NCBI GenBank assembly: GCA_014649155.1
Contig: BMSM01000009.1
Coordinates: 174,532 to 238,531, forward strand
Source of the DNA: Streptomyces griseoviridis
GTDB taxonomy: Bacteria > Actinomycetota > Actinomycetes > Streptomycetales > Streptomycetaceae
Reading direction: 5' to 3'
DNA: 64,000 nucleotides
A program made the translations under genes and the position numbers. The notes below the pieces were generated by a model. The model saw nothing but the letters and a program-made list of their open reading frames with translations, did not search any database and was not told where the DNA came from. Shown here piece after piece: positions 11,603-20,451 of this stretch (the stretch's first letter is position 1; each line of letters begins with the position of its first letter).

Positions 11603-12265
11603 ATGAGCAAGACGACAGTCAGAGACGTCTCCACGGAACCCGAGCCCGAGTCGTACGCCGGTGCCGTCGCGCCGGGCGCGGTGGGGGGCAGCCGCGCCTT
11701 CGGTGTGCTGCTGGTGCTCACCGGCGCCGCCGGACTGCTCGCCGCGTGGGTCATCACGATCGACAAGTTCAAGCTGCTGGAGGCCAAGGTCGCCGGCACG
11801 ACCTTCGTCCCCGGCTGCAGCCTGAACCCGGTCGTCTCCTGCGGCAGCGTCATGGAGAGCGACCAGGCGGCCGTCTTCGGCTTCCCCAACCCGATGCTCG
11901 GCCTGGTCTGCTACGGCATCGTGGTCTGCGTCGGCGTGAGCCTCCTCGCGCGGGCCCGCTTCCCGCGCTGGTACTGGCTCACCTTCAACGCGGGCACCCT
12001 CTTCGGCGTGGGATTCTGCACCTGGCTGCAGTTCCAGTCCCTGTACCGGATCAACGCGCTGTGCCTGTGGTGCTCCCTGGCCTGGGTCGCCACGATCATC
12101 ATGTTCTGGTACGTGACCTCCTTCAACGTCCGCAAGGGCCTGCTGCCCGCGCCGGGCCGGCTGCGCGGCTTCTTCGGGGAGTTCACCTGGGTGCTGCCGG
12201 TGCTGCACATCGGCATCATCGGCATGCTGGTCCTCACCCGCTGGTGGGACTTCTGGACGAGCTGA
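11603..12265 (+). CDS. vitamin K epoxide reductase (VKOR) family membrane protein
   Basis: Quinone-linked thiol oxidoreductase of the disulfide-forming pathway. At ATG 11603 the protein is 220 aa with a short acidic N-terminus and four to five membrane segments. It carries the shuttle cysteines C72 and C80 in a CSLNPVVSC segment and the catalytic CLWC pair (C154, C157). In actinobacteria VKOR homologues reoxidise a DsbA-like partner; no dsbA is seen in this window. The start is uncertain: an ATG at 11555 in the same frame would add 16 residues, but neither has a strong ribosome binding site. Confidence 0.9.
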   Translation: MSKTTVRDVSTEPEPESYAGAVAPGAVGGSRAFGVLLVLTGAAGLLAAWVITIDKFKLLEAKVAGTTFVPGCSLNPVVSCGSVMESDQAAVFGFPNPMLGLVCYGIVVCVGVSLLARARFPRWYWLTFNAGTLFGVGFCTWLQFQSLYRINALCLWCSLAWVATIIMFWYVTSFNVRKGLLPAPGRLRGFFGEFTWVLPVLHIGIIGMLVLTRWWDFWTS

Positions 12266-12279
12266 CCGCGCCCGCCGCG

Positions 12280-12310
12280 TTGTCAGTGCGGTGATTTAGG
12301 GTTTTGTGCG
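12280..12310 (+). promoter_or_regulatory. RecA-NDp (PafBC-type) DNA-damage promoter of rarA
   Basis: TTGTCAGTG (12280-12288), an 8-nt spacer, and TAGGGT (12297-12302) match the published actinobacterial RecA-NDp consensus tTGTCRGtg-N8-TAnnnT exactly. The rarA GTG begins 7 nt after the -10, so the transcript is probably leaderless. The same architecture occurs upstream of priA. Confidence 0.8.
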
Positions 12311-13665
12311 TGGAGCCCGATCTGTTCACCGCCGCCGCAGAAGAACGCCAGGAGAAGGACCCGTCCGGCAGTCCCCTGGCCGTCCGGATGCGCCCCCGCA
12401 CCCTCGACGAGGTCGTGGGCCAGCAGCACCTGCTGAAGCCGGGCTCCCCGCTGCGCCGCCTGGTCGGCGAGGGGGCGTCCGGCCCCGCGGGTCCCTCCTC
12501 GGTGATCCTCTGGGGCCCGCCCGGCACCGGCAAGACCACCCTCGCGTACGTCGTCTCCAAGGCCACCAACAAGCGGTTCGTGGAGCTGTCGGCGATCACC
12601 GCGGGCGTCAAGGAGGTCCGCGCGGTCATCGACGGCGCCCGCCGCGCGGTCGGCGGGTACGGCAAGGAGACCGTCCTCTTCCTCGACGAGATCCACCGCT
12701 TCAGCAAGGCCCAGCAGGACACCCTCCTCCCGGCGGTCGAGAACCGCTGGGTGACGCTCATCGCCGCGACCACCGAGAACCCGTACTTCTCGGTGATCTC
12801 CCCCCTCCTCTCCCGCTCCCTCCTCCTCACCCTCGAACCCCTCACCGACGACGACGTCCGCGGCCTGCTGCGCCGCGCCCTCACCGCCGACCGGGGCCTC
12901 AGGAGCGCGCTCACCCTCCCCGAGGACACCGAGGACCACCTGCTGCGCATCGCCGGCGGCGACGCCCGCCGCGCCCTCACCGCGCTGGAGGCCGCCGCCG
13001 GGGCCGCGCTCGACAAGGGCGAGCCCGAGATCACCCTGGCCACACTGGAGGAGACGGTCGACCGGGCGGCGGTCAAGTACGACCGCGACGGCGACCAGCA
13101 CTACGACGTCGCCAGCGCCCTGATCAAGTCCATCCGCGGCTCCGACGTCGACGCCGCCCTGCACTACCTGGCCCGCATGATCGAGGCCGGCGAGGACCCC
13201 CGCTTCATCGCCCGCCGCCTGATGATCTCCGCCAGCGAGGACATCGGCCTCGCCGATCCCAACGCGCTGCCGATCGCGGTCGCCGCCGCCCAGGCCGTCG
13301 CCATGATCGGCTTCCCCGAGGCCGCCCTCACCCTCAGCCACGCCACCATCGCCCTCGCCCTCGCCCCCAAGTCGAACGCCGCGACCACCGCGATCGGCGC
13401 CGCCCTGGACGACGTGCGCAAGGGGCACGCCGGCACCGTCCCGGCCCATCTGCGCGACAGCCACTACCAGGGCGCCGGCAAGCTCGGCCACGGCCAGGGG
13501 TACGTCTACCCGCACGACCTGCCCGAAGGCATCGCCCCGCAGCAGTACGCCCCGGACGCCCTGAAGGACCGCGAGTACTACACGCCGACCCGGCACGGCG
13601 CCGAGGCGCGGTACGCCGACGCCGTCGAGTGGACCCGCAAGCACCTCGGTCGCAAGCGGTCCTGA
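12310..13665 (+). CDS. rarA: replication-associated recombination protein A (AAA+ ATPase)
   Basis: RarA/MgsA/WRNIP1-type ATPase acting at stalled replication forks. Protein of 451 aa: N-terminal EPDLFTAA clamp-binding-like segment, PLAVRMRPRTLDEVVGQ, Walker A GPPGTGKTT (69-77), Walker B LFLDEIH (about 123-129), sensor AATTENP, and a C-terminal tetramerisation region ending around PTRHGAEARY. GTG 12310 is preferred over the TTG six bases earlier because the family starts with MEPDLF and a promoter -10 ends 7 nt before it. The absence of a ribosome binding site fits leaderless translation. The damage promoter fits its role. Confidence 0.95.
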   Translation: MEPDLFTAAAEERQEKDPSGSPLAVRMRPRTLDEVVGQQHLLKPGSPLRRLVGEGASGPAGPSSVILWGPPGTGKTTLAYVVSKATNKRFVELSAITAGVKEVRAVIDGARRAVGGYGKETVLFLDEIHRFSKAQQDTLLPAVENRWVTLIAATTENPYFSVISPLLSRSLLLTLEPLTDDDVRGLLRRALTADRGLRSALTLPEDTEDHLLRIAGGDARRALTALEAAAGAALDKGEPEITLATLEETVDRAAVKYDRDGDQHYDVASALIKSIRGSDVDAALHYLARMIEAGEDPRFIARRLMISASEDIGLADPNALPIAVAAAQAVAMIGFPEAALTLSHATIALALAPKSNAATTAIGAALDDVRKGHAGTVPAHLRDSHYQGAGKLGHGQGYVYPHDLPEGIAPQQYAPDALKDREYYTPTRHGAEARYADAVEWTRKHLGRKRS

Positions 13666-13964
13666 ACACCCTGTAAACTGGCCCGGAGTGCCGAGTCCCG
13701 TGCCGTCAGAGCGGGACACCCGGCCGGAACCCCCCGGGGTTCCAGGAGCGTCGCGCACCGTCGAAACAGGTGTCGCGGGCAGCCCACCACCACCCCCGTA
13801 TCCGTACGGCGGGACCGGTCGGTGGGCCACTCGCGTGCTGCACGTATGTGCCCAGACCAGGGAGCGGCTGCCCGGCAGGTCCCCAGCGGACCCGGCGGGT
13901 CTCCCCGGCTGCGGATGCGACCTCCCTCAACCCTGGCAAGCCGAACACCACGAAATGAGAGACA
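13666..13964 (+). promoter_or_regulatory. rpsD promoter and long structured 5' leader
   Basis: Gene-free stretch of 299 bp. A -10-like TAAACT is at 13674-13679, giving a leader of about 280 nt before rpsD. It contains a strong hairpin with arms GGAACCC and GGGTTCC (13726-13743), and smaller GGTCC/GGACC pairings nearer the gene. S4 represses its own operon through leader RNA in other bacteria, so this may be an S4-binding leader. That is inference; no known S4 leader consensus could be matched by eye. Confidence 0.45.
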
Positions 13965-14579
13965 GTGGCGAACCAGTCCCGCCCCAAGGTCAAGAAGTCG
14001 CGTGCCCTCGGCATCGCGCTCACCCCGAAGGCCGTCAAGTACTTCGAGGCCCGTCCCTACCCGCCGGGTGAGCACGGCCGCGGCCGCAAGCAGAACTCGG
14101 ACTACAAGGTCCGTCTGCTGGAGAAGCAGCGCCTGCGCGCCCAGTACGACGTCTCCGAGCGCCAGCTCGTCCGCGCCTACGAGCGTGCCTCCAAGGTGCA
14201 GGGCAAGACCGGTGAGGCCCTGATCGTCGAGCTGGAGCGCCGCCTCGACGCCCTGGTGCTGCGTTCGGGCATCGCCCGCACGATCTACCAGGCCCGCCAG
14301 ATGGTCGTCCACGGCCACATCGCGGTCAACGGCCAGAAGGTCGACAAGCCGTCCTTCCGCGTCCGCCCCGACGACGTCGTGCAGGTCCGCGACCGCTCCA
14401 AGGACAAGACGCTGTTCCAGATCGCCCGCGAGGGCGGCTTCGCCCCCGACGGCGAGACCCCGCGCTACCTGCAGGTGAACCTCAAGGCCCTGGCGTTCCG
14501 CCTGGACCGCGAGCCGAACCGCAAGGAGATCCCGGTGATCTGCGACGAGCAGCTCGTCGTCGAGTACTACGCCCGCTGA
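13965..14579 (+). CDS. rpsD: 30S ribosomal protein S4
   Basis: Primary 16S rRNA-binding protein that nucleates 30S assembly. Protein of 204 aa, the typical bacterial length. The GTG start follows GAGAGAC. The C-terminal S4 RNA-binding domain includes RLDALVLRSGIARTIYQARQMVVHGHI. It lacks the four N-terminal zinc cysteines of C+ paralogues, so this is the zinc-independent type. It is monocistronic here, away from the rpoA cluster, with a long leader and a convergent terminator behind it. Confidence 0.97.
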   Translation: MANQSRPKVKKSRALGIALTPKAVKYFEARPYPPGEHGRGRKQNSDYKVRLLEKQRLRAQYDVSERQLVRAYERASKVQGKTGEALIVELERRLDALVLRSGIARTIYQARQMVVHGHIAVNGQKVDKPSFRVRPDDVVQVRDRSKDKTLFQIAREGGFAPDGETPRYLQVNLKALAFRLDREPNRKEIPVICDEQLVVEYYAR

Positions 14580-14614
14580 TCACCAGCAGGCCACAGCACC
14601 TCCGCGGTGCCCGG

Positions 14615-14660
14615 GCCCGCCGTCTCCCCGCCCCCCTCGTGGGCGGGCGGGGCGGCGGGC
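14615..14660. terminator. terminator between rpsD and the NB-ARC gene
   Basis: Two-part stem: GCCCGCCG (14615-14622) with 14653-14660, and CCCCGCCC (14626-14633) with 14645-14652, interrupted by a TCT bulge, and an 11-nt loop. It lies between convergent genes 35 bp after the rpsD stop. Confidence 0.6.
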
Positions 14661-14664
14661 TCCG

Positions 14665-16785
14665 TCATGTCCCCGGCGCCGTCGCCGGCCGCACCGCACC
14701 GCGCGGCCCCGGCAGCGCGGCCGGCTCCGGCGGCCGCCGCAGCGCCCGGGCCACCGCCTCCTCGCGGCACAGCCGCGCACCCCGCCGTACGCACTCCTGA
14801 TACCGCTCGTCGCCCAGGTGCTCCCGGGCCGTCGCCTCGCACAGCTCGTGCGGCGCGTTGTAGTGCGCCGAGCCGAACAGCGGCAGCCCCACCGCGGGCC
14901 ATATCCGCGCCGCCGCCCCCTGGAGCACCGCCGCCTCCGCCGCCTCCCCCTCGGTCACCGTGACCAGCGCCAGCAGTTCCAGTGACAGCACCGAACCCAG
15001 CAGGTCACGGAAGCGGTGGGCGTCGACCAGACAGACGGACAGCAGCCGCCGGGCCCCGGCCGCGTCGCCGTCGCTCCACGCCGCGTACGCCAGCACGTAC
15101 AGCGCGTACACGCGCGCCCAGCGCTCCCCGTGGCCGTCGCAGACCCGGCGCACGTCCTGGCACAGCCGCACCGCGTCCGCCAGATCACCCCGGAACGCCC
15201 GCGTCATGGCCAGCTCGACCTGGGCCATCAGCACATTGCTGTTCAGCTCGCCGAGCTCCCGGTACCGCTCCAGCGCGGAGCGCGGCAGCGCCTCCGCGCC
15301 CACCATGTCATCGGTGACCAGCGCCAGACAGCCGGTGCGGTGCACCGCGTACGCCACCGCCAGCGGGTTGCGGGCCCGCTCCGCCTCCTCCCGGCACTCC
15401 CGGAGCGCCGCCCGTGCGGACACCGGGTCGCCCTGGAGGATCGCCACGTACGCCAGCACCCACAGCGCCTTCAGCCGGGACTGCTCGCGGGCGGTGCGCT
15501 CCGCGTCCAGCCGTACCGCCCGGTCCAGCCAGTGCCGCCCCTCCGCGAGCCGGCCGCAGCCGACCCACAGGAACCACAGGGAGCCCGCCAGGTACTGGCC
15601 CAGATGCGCGCCGTCCGGATCGGACAGGCAGTGGTCCAGGGCGGCACGGAGATTCGGCAGCTCCGCCTCGATCCGCGCGGCCACCTCGGGCTGGCGCGGC
15701 GAGAACCAGTCCAGCTCGCACCAGGTCACCAGCCCCACGTACCAGTCCCGGTGCCGCCGCCGCAGCCGGGCCGCGTCCCCCGTCGCCTCCAGCCACTCGG
15801 CGCCGTACGCCCGGACCGTGTCCAGCATCCGGTAGCGCGTCCCGGCCGGGGTCTCCTCCCGGGTCAGCACGGACTGGGCGAGCAGCGCCGACAGCACGTC
15901 GAGCACCTCGTCGGCGGGCAGCCCGCCGCCGCTGCACACGTACTCCGCGGCCTCCAGGTCGAACCGCCCCGCGAACACCGAGAGCCGCGCCCACAGCAGC
16001 CGCTGCCCGGGCGTGCACAGCTCGTGGCTCCAGCCGATCGCGGTGCGCAGCGCCCGGTGCCGGGGGAGCGCCGCGCGGTTCTCCCCGGTCAGCAGCCGGA
16101 ACCGGTCGTCCAGGCGGCCCAGCACCTGCCCGGGCGTCAGCGTGTCCAGCCGCCCGGCGGCCAGTTCGACCGCCAGCGGAATCCCGTCCAGCCGCCGGCA
16201 CAGCTCGCGCACCTCGTCGTCCGCGCGCCCCACCGGCACGCCGTGCTGGGCAGCGCGGACCGACAGCAGGGTCACCGCGTCCTCCTCGGCGAGCGGCGCC
16301 AGCGGGACCAGGCGCTCACCCGGGACGGCCAGCGGCCGGCGCCCCACCGCCAGCACCCGCAGCCCGGGGCACCGGCCCAGCAGATCGGTCACCAGGCCGG
16401 CGCAGGAGTCGACGAGGTGTTCGACGCCGTCGAGGAGCAGCAGCAGTTCGCGCCCGGCGAGACGGGCGAGGAGCGTCTCGCGCGGGGTCCGGGTGGTGTG
16501 GTCGGCCAGGCCCAGCGCCTCCACCACCGCGTAGTCCACGAACTCCGGGTCGCGCACGGGCGCCAGCTCCACCCGCCAGGCCCCGTCCCGCGGCGCCGAC
16601 CGGGACGCGGCCCGCCCCGCCAGCCGTGACTTGCCGACCCCGCCCACCCCGGTGACGGTCACCAGCCGCGCCTCGCGCAGCGCCCCGTCCAGCGTGGCGA
16701 GTTCCGTCGCGCGGCCCACGAACGCGTCCAGTTCCAGCGGCAGGTTCCCGGCCGGGCACGTTCCGGCATCCCGTTGCTCACGCAT
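14665..16785 (-). CDS. NB-ARC/TPR STAND-type ATPase without a recognisable effector domain
   Basis: Start at ATG 16785 gives 706 aa. An N-terminal FVGRATEL segment is followed by a STAND/NB-ARC nucleotide-binding domain: Walker A TGVGGVGKSR (about 45-54), Walker B LLLLLDGVEH (about 121-130), and a GLPLAVELAAGRL-like segment written here as GIPLAVELAAGRL. A winged-helix-like region (YRMLDTVRAYGAEWL) comes next, then about 300 residues of TPR-like helices. It resembles the core of AfsR or LuxR-family regulators, but has neither an N-terminal BTAD/OmpR nor a C-terminal LuxR helix-turn-helix. The role is unknown. The ribosome binding site is weak. Confidence 0.8.
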   Translation of the reverse strand: MREQRDAGTCPAGNLPLELDAFVGRATELATLDGALREARLVTVTGVGGVGKSRLAGRAASRSAPRDGAWRVELAPVRDPEFVDYAVVEALGLADHTTRTPRETLLARLAGRELLLLLDGVEHLVDSCAGLVTDLLGRCPGLRVLAVGRRPLAVPGERLVPLAPLAEEDAVTLLSVRAAQHGVPVGRADDEVRELCRRLDGIPLAVELAAGRLDTLTPGQVLGRLDDRFRLLTGENRAALPRHRALRTAIGWSHELCTPGQRLLWARLSVFAGRFDLEAAEYVCSGGGLPADEVLDVLSALLAQSVLTREETPAGTRYRMLDTVRAYGAEWLEATGDAARLRRRHRDWYVGLVTWCELDWFSPRQPEVAARIEAELPNLRAALDHCLSDPDGAHLGQYLAGSLWFLWVGCGRLAEGRHWLDRAVRLDAERTAREQSRLKALWVLAYVAILQGDPVSARAALRECREEAERARNPLAVAYAVHRTGCLALVTDDMVGAEALPRSALERYRELGELNSNVLMAQVELAMTRAFRGDLADAVRLCQDVRRVCDGHGERWARVYALYVLAYAAWSDGDAAGARRLLSVCLVDAHRFRDLLGSVLSLELLALVTVTEGEAAEAAVLQGAAARIWPAVGLPLFGSAHYNAPHELCEATAREHLGDERYQECVRRGARLCREEAVARALRRPPEPAALPGPRGAVRPATAPGT

Positions 16786-16973
16786 AGGCGACGCAGCGTA
16801 CTGAAGCGTGCGCGGTGCGTACAATCGCTTCGCGCAACTCCACCGCGCGCGGACGGTAATCCGGTACGGACCTCCGCGCCCGGCGCGATAGGCTCGGTGC
16901 ACGACTTTTTGAATGTTCTCGACGGCCCGGCGCGGCCTCGACGTTCTGGCACGGATCAGGGAGCGGGTGCACA

Positions 16974-17408
16974 GTGTCCGGTGGAGAGGTGGCCGGAATC
17001 CTCGTGGCCGTCTTCTGGGCGATCCTGGTTTCCTTCCTCGCCGTCGCACTGGTGAGGCTGGCCCAGACGCTCAAGGCGACCACGAAGCTCGTGGCGGACG
17101 TGACCGACCAGGCGGTCCCGCTGCTGGCCGACGCCTCCGCGGCGGTGCGCTCGGCGCAGACCCAGATCGAACGGGTCGACGCGATCGCCTCCGACGTCCA
17201 GGAGGTCACCTCCAACGCCTCGGCGCTGTCCACCACCGTCGCCTCCACCTTCGGCGGCCCCCTCGTCAAGGTCGCGGCCTTCGGCTACGGCGTCCGCCGC
17301 GCGATGAGCGGCCGCAGGGACGACGCCCCGGACAAGGCACCCAGGCGCACCGTCGTCGTCGGCCGTACCGTCCCGGCGACGCGGCGGGCCAAGCGCAAGA
17401 AGGACTGA
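16974..17408 (+). CDS. DUF948 domain-containing membrane protein
   Basis: Small protein of 144 aa with one N-terminal membrane segment (about residues 6-28), then a helical stretch rich in Ala/Val/Asp/Gln, resembling the chemotaxis-transducer-like coil of DUF948. The C-terminus is strongly basic (RRAKRKKD). It starts at GTG with GGGAG upstream and leads a compact group: 8 nt to the next gene, which itself abuts alaS. The function of the family is not established. Confidence 0.85.
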   Translation: MSGGEVAGILVAVFWAILVSFLAVALVRLAQTLKATTKLVADVTDQAVPLLADASAAVRSAQTQIERVDAIASDVQEVTSNASALSTTVASTFGGPLVKVAAFGYGVRRAMSGRRDDAPDKAPRRTVVVGRTVPATRRAKRKKD

Positions 17409-17416
17409 TCCCAGGA

Positions 17417-17779
17417 ATGTTCCGCCGTACGTTCTGGTTCACCTCCGGCGTCGCCGCCGGCGTGTGGGCCACCACCAAGGTCAACCGCAAGCTGAAGCAG
17501 CTCACCCCCGAGAACCTCGCCGTGACCGCGGCGAACAAGGCCATCGAGGCGGGCGGCCGGCTCCGGGACCGCGCGGTGGACTTCGCGCTCGACGTCCGCG
17601 ACAACATGGCCCAGCGGGAGGCCGAACTGGGCGACGCGCTCGGGCTCGACGCCCCAGCGGACCGGGAACTCCCGCCGCCCCGGCGGTACGCCGCCATCGA
17701 GAACCGCAACGACCCGATGCCCACCTCGAAGTACATCGACAGGACGACGTACTCGTACAACCGGAATGAGGACCACTGA
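17417..17779 (+). CDS. DUF6167-like small protein upstream of alaS
   Basis: Protein of 120 aa with a short hydrophobic N-terminus (FRRTFWFTSGVAAGVWATTKV) that looks like a weak membrane anchor. An amphipathic helical region and a Pro/Arg-rich tail ending in YSYNRNEDH follow. It is a conserved Streptomyces neighbour of alaS; I recognise the context and family by memory, not by motif. AGGA lies just before the ATG. Its TGA overlaps the alaS ATG by one base (TGATG), so the genes are coupled. Confidence 0.8.
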   Translation: MFRRTFWFTSGVAAGVWATTKVNRKLKQLTPENLAVTAANKAIEAGGRLRDRAVDFALDVRDNMAQREAELGDALGLDAPADRELPPPRRYAAIENRNDPMPTSKYIDRTTYSYNRNEDH

Positions 17780-20451
17780 TGGAGTCGGCCGAGATTCGTC
17801 GCCGCTGGTTGAGCTTCTTCGAGGAGCGCGGGCACACCGTCGTCCCTTCGGCGTCGCTCATCGCGGACGACCCGACTCTGCTGCTGGTCCCGGCCGGCAT
17901 GGTGCCCTTCAAGCCGTACTTCCTCGGTGAGGTCAAGCCGCCCTTCGACCGCGCCACCAGCGTGCAGAAGTGCGTGCGCACCCCGGACATCGAAGAGGTC
18001 GGCAAGACCACCCGGCACGGCACGTTCTTCCAGATGTGCGGCAACTTCTCGTTCGGCGACTACTTCAAGGAAGGCGCCGTCAAGCTCGCCTGGGAGCTGC
18101 TCACCAGCGCGCAGGAGAAGGGCGGTTACGGCCTCGACCCCGAGCGGCTGTGGATCACCGTCTACCAGGACGACGACGAGGCCGAGCGCATCTGGCGCGA
18201 CGTCGTCGGCGTGCCCGCCGAGCGCATCCAGCGGCTGGGCAAGAAGGACAACTTCTGGTCGATGGGCGTGCCCGGCCCGTGCGGTCCGTGCTCCGAGATC
18301 AACTACGACCGCGGTCCCGAGTTCGGCGTCGAGGGCGGCCCGGCCGTCAACGACGAGCGCTACGTGGAGATCTGGAACCTGGTCTTCATGCAGTACGAGC
18401 GCGGCCAGGGCATCGGCAAGGAGGACTTCGAGATCCTCGGGGACCTGCCGAGCAAGAACATCGACACCGGGCTCGGCCTGGAGCGGCTCGCCATGATTCT
18501 GCAGGGCGTGCAGAACATGTACGAGATCGACACCTCCATGGCCGTCATCAAGAAGGCCACCGAGCTGACCGGCGTGGCCTACGGCGACGCCCACGACACG
18601 GACGTCTCGCTGCGCGTGGTCACCGACCACATGCGCACCTCCGTGATGCTCATCGGCGACGGCGTCACCCCGGGCAACGAGGGCCGCGGTTACGTCCTGC
18701 GCCGCATCATGCGCCGCGCCATCCGCAACATGCGGCTGCTCGGCGCCACCGGTCCGGTGGTCAAGGACCTGATCGACGTCGTGATCGAGATGATGGGGCA
18801 GCAGTACCCCGAGCTGATCACCGACCGCGAGCGGATCGAGAAGGTCGCCGTCGCCGAGGAGAACGCCTTCCTCAAGACGCTGAAGGCCGGCACCAACATC
18901 CTGGACACCGCCGTCGGCGAGACCAAGGCCGCCGGCGGGTCGGTCCTCTCCGGCGACAAGGCGTTCCTGCTCCACGACACCTGGGGCTTCCCGATCGACC
19001 TCACCCTGGAGATGGCCGCCGAACAGGGCCTCTCCGTGGACGAGGACGGCTTCCGGCGCCTGATGAAGGAGCAGCGGGAGCGCGCCAAGGCCGACGCCCA
19101 GGCCAAGAAGACCGGCCACGCCGACCTCGGCGCCTACCGCGAGATCGCCGACCGCGCCGGCCAGACCGACTTCATCGGCTACACCGACACCGAGGGCGAG
19201 TCGACCATCGTCGGCATCCTCGTCGACGGCGTCTCCTCGCCGGCCGCCACCGAGGGCGACGAGGTCGAGATCGTCCTCGACCGCACCCCGTTCTACGCTG
19301 AGGGCGGCGGCCAGATCGGCGACACCGGCCGGATCAGGGTCGACTCCGGTGCCGTCATCGAGGTGCGCGACTGCCAGAAGCCGGTCCCGGGGGTCTACGT
19401 CCACAAGGGCGTCGTACAGGTCGGCGAGGTCACCGTGGGCGCCACCGCCCACGCCGCGATCGACGGGCGGCGCCGCAAGGCCATCGCCCGCGCCCACTCG
19501 GCCACCCACCTCACCCACCAGGCGCTGCGCGACGCCCTCGGCCCGACGGCCGCCCAGGCCGGGTCCGAGAACCAGCCGGGCCGCTTCCGCTTCGACTTCG
19601 GTTCGCCGTCCGCCGTGCCCACGGCCGTGATGACCGACGTCGAGCAGAAGATCAACGAGGTGCTCGCCCGCGACCTCGACGTCCGCGCCGACGTCATGGG
19701 CATCGACGAGGCCAAGAAGCAGGGCGCCATCGCCGAGTTCGGCGAGAAGTACGGCGAGCGCGTCCGCGTCGTCACCATCGGGGACTTCTCCAAGGAGCTG
19801 TGCGGCGGCACCCACGTGCACAACACCGCCCAGCTCGGTCTGGTCAAGCTGCTCGGCGAGTCGTCCATCGGCTCCGGCGTGCGGCGCATCGAGGCCCTGG
19901 TCGGCGTGGACGCCTACAACTTCCTCGCCCGGGAGCACACGGTCGTCGCCCAGCTCCAGGAGCTGGTCAAGGGCCGCCCGGAGGAGCTCCCGGAGAAGGT
20001 CTCCGCCATGCTCGGCAAGCTGAAGGACGCCGAGAAGGAGATCGAGAAGTTCCGCGCCGAGAAGGTCCTCCAGGCCGCCGGCGGCCTCGCCGAGTCCGCC
20101 AAGGACGTCCGCGGCGTGGCCCTGGTCACGGGGCAGGTGCCGGACGGCACCACCGCCGACGACCTGCGCAAGCTGGTCCTCGACGTGCGCGGTCGCATCC
20201 AGGGCGGCCGGGCCGCGGTCGTCGCCCTCTTCACCACGGTGAACGGCAAGCCGCTGACCGTCATCGCCACCAACGACGCCGCCCGTGACCGCGGCCTCAA
20301 GGCCGGTGACCTGGTCCGTACCGCCGCCAAGACCCTCGGCGGCGGCGGTGGCGGCAAGCCGGACGTCGCCCAGGGCGGCGGCCAGAACCCGGCCGCCATC
20401 GGTGACGCCGTGGCCGCCGTCGAGCGCCTGGTCGCGGAGACGGCGAAGTAA
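17779..20451 (+). CDS. alaS: alanine--tRNA ligase
   Basis: Charges tRNA-Ala and edits mischarged Ser and Gly. Class II synthetase of 890 aa, normal length. The N-terminal catalytic core begins with the RRRWLSFFEERGHTVVPSASL pattern and has GPCGPCSEI. The editing domain keeps the zinc motifs HSATH (H573, H577) and CGGTH (C675, H679). The C-terminal domain is Gly-rich near the end (GGGGGGKPDVAQGGG). A GAGGA ribosome binding site lies inside the previous gene, and the TAATG junction overlaps ruvX by one base. Confidence 0.97.
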   Translation: MESAEIRRRWLSFFEERGHTVVPSASLIADDPTLLLVPAGMVPFKPYFLGEVKPPFDRATSVQKCVRTPDIEEVGKTTRHGTFFQMCGNFSFGDYFKEGAVKLAWELLTSAQEKGGYGLDPERLWITVYQDDDEAERIWRDVVGVPAERIQRLGKKDNFWSMGVPGPCGPCSEINYDRGPEFGVEGGPAVNDERYVEIWNLVFMQYERGQGIGKEDFEILGDLPSKNIDTGLGLERLAMILQGVQNMYEIDTSMAVIKKATELTGVAYGDAHDTDVSLRVVTDHMRTSVMLIGDGVTPGNEGRGYVLRRIMRRAIRNMRLLGATGPVVKDLIDVVIEMMGQQYPELITDRERIEKVAVAEENAFLKTLKAGTNILDTAVGETKAAGGSVLSGDKAFLLHDTWGFPIDLTLEMAAEQGLSVDEDGFRRLMKEQRERAKADAQAKKTGHADLGAYREIADRAGQTDFIGYTDTEGESTIVGILVDGVSSPAATEGDEVEIVLDRTPFYAEGGGQIGDTGRIRVDSGAVIEVRDCQKPVPGVYVHKGVVQVGEVTVGATAHAAIDGRRRKAIARAHSATHLTHQALRDALGPTAAQAGSENQPGRFRFDFGSPSAVPTAVMTDVEQKINEVLARDLDVRADVMGIDEAKKQGAIAEFGEKYGERVRVVTIGDFSKELCGGTHVHNTAQLGLVKLLGESSIGSGVRRIEALVGVDAYNFLAREHTVVAQLQELVKGRPEELPEKVSAMLGKLKDAEKEIEKFRAEKVLQAAGGLAESAKDVRGVALVTGQVPDGTTADDLRKLVLDVRGRIQGGRAAVVALFTTVNGKPLTVIATNDAARDRGLKAGDLVRTAAKTLGGGGGGKPDVAQGGGQNPAAIGDAVAAVERLVAETAK

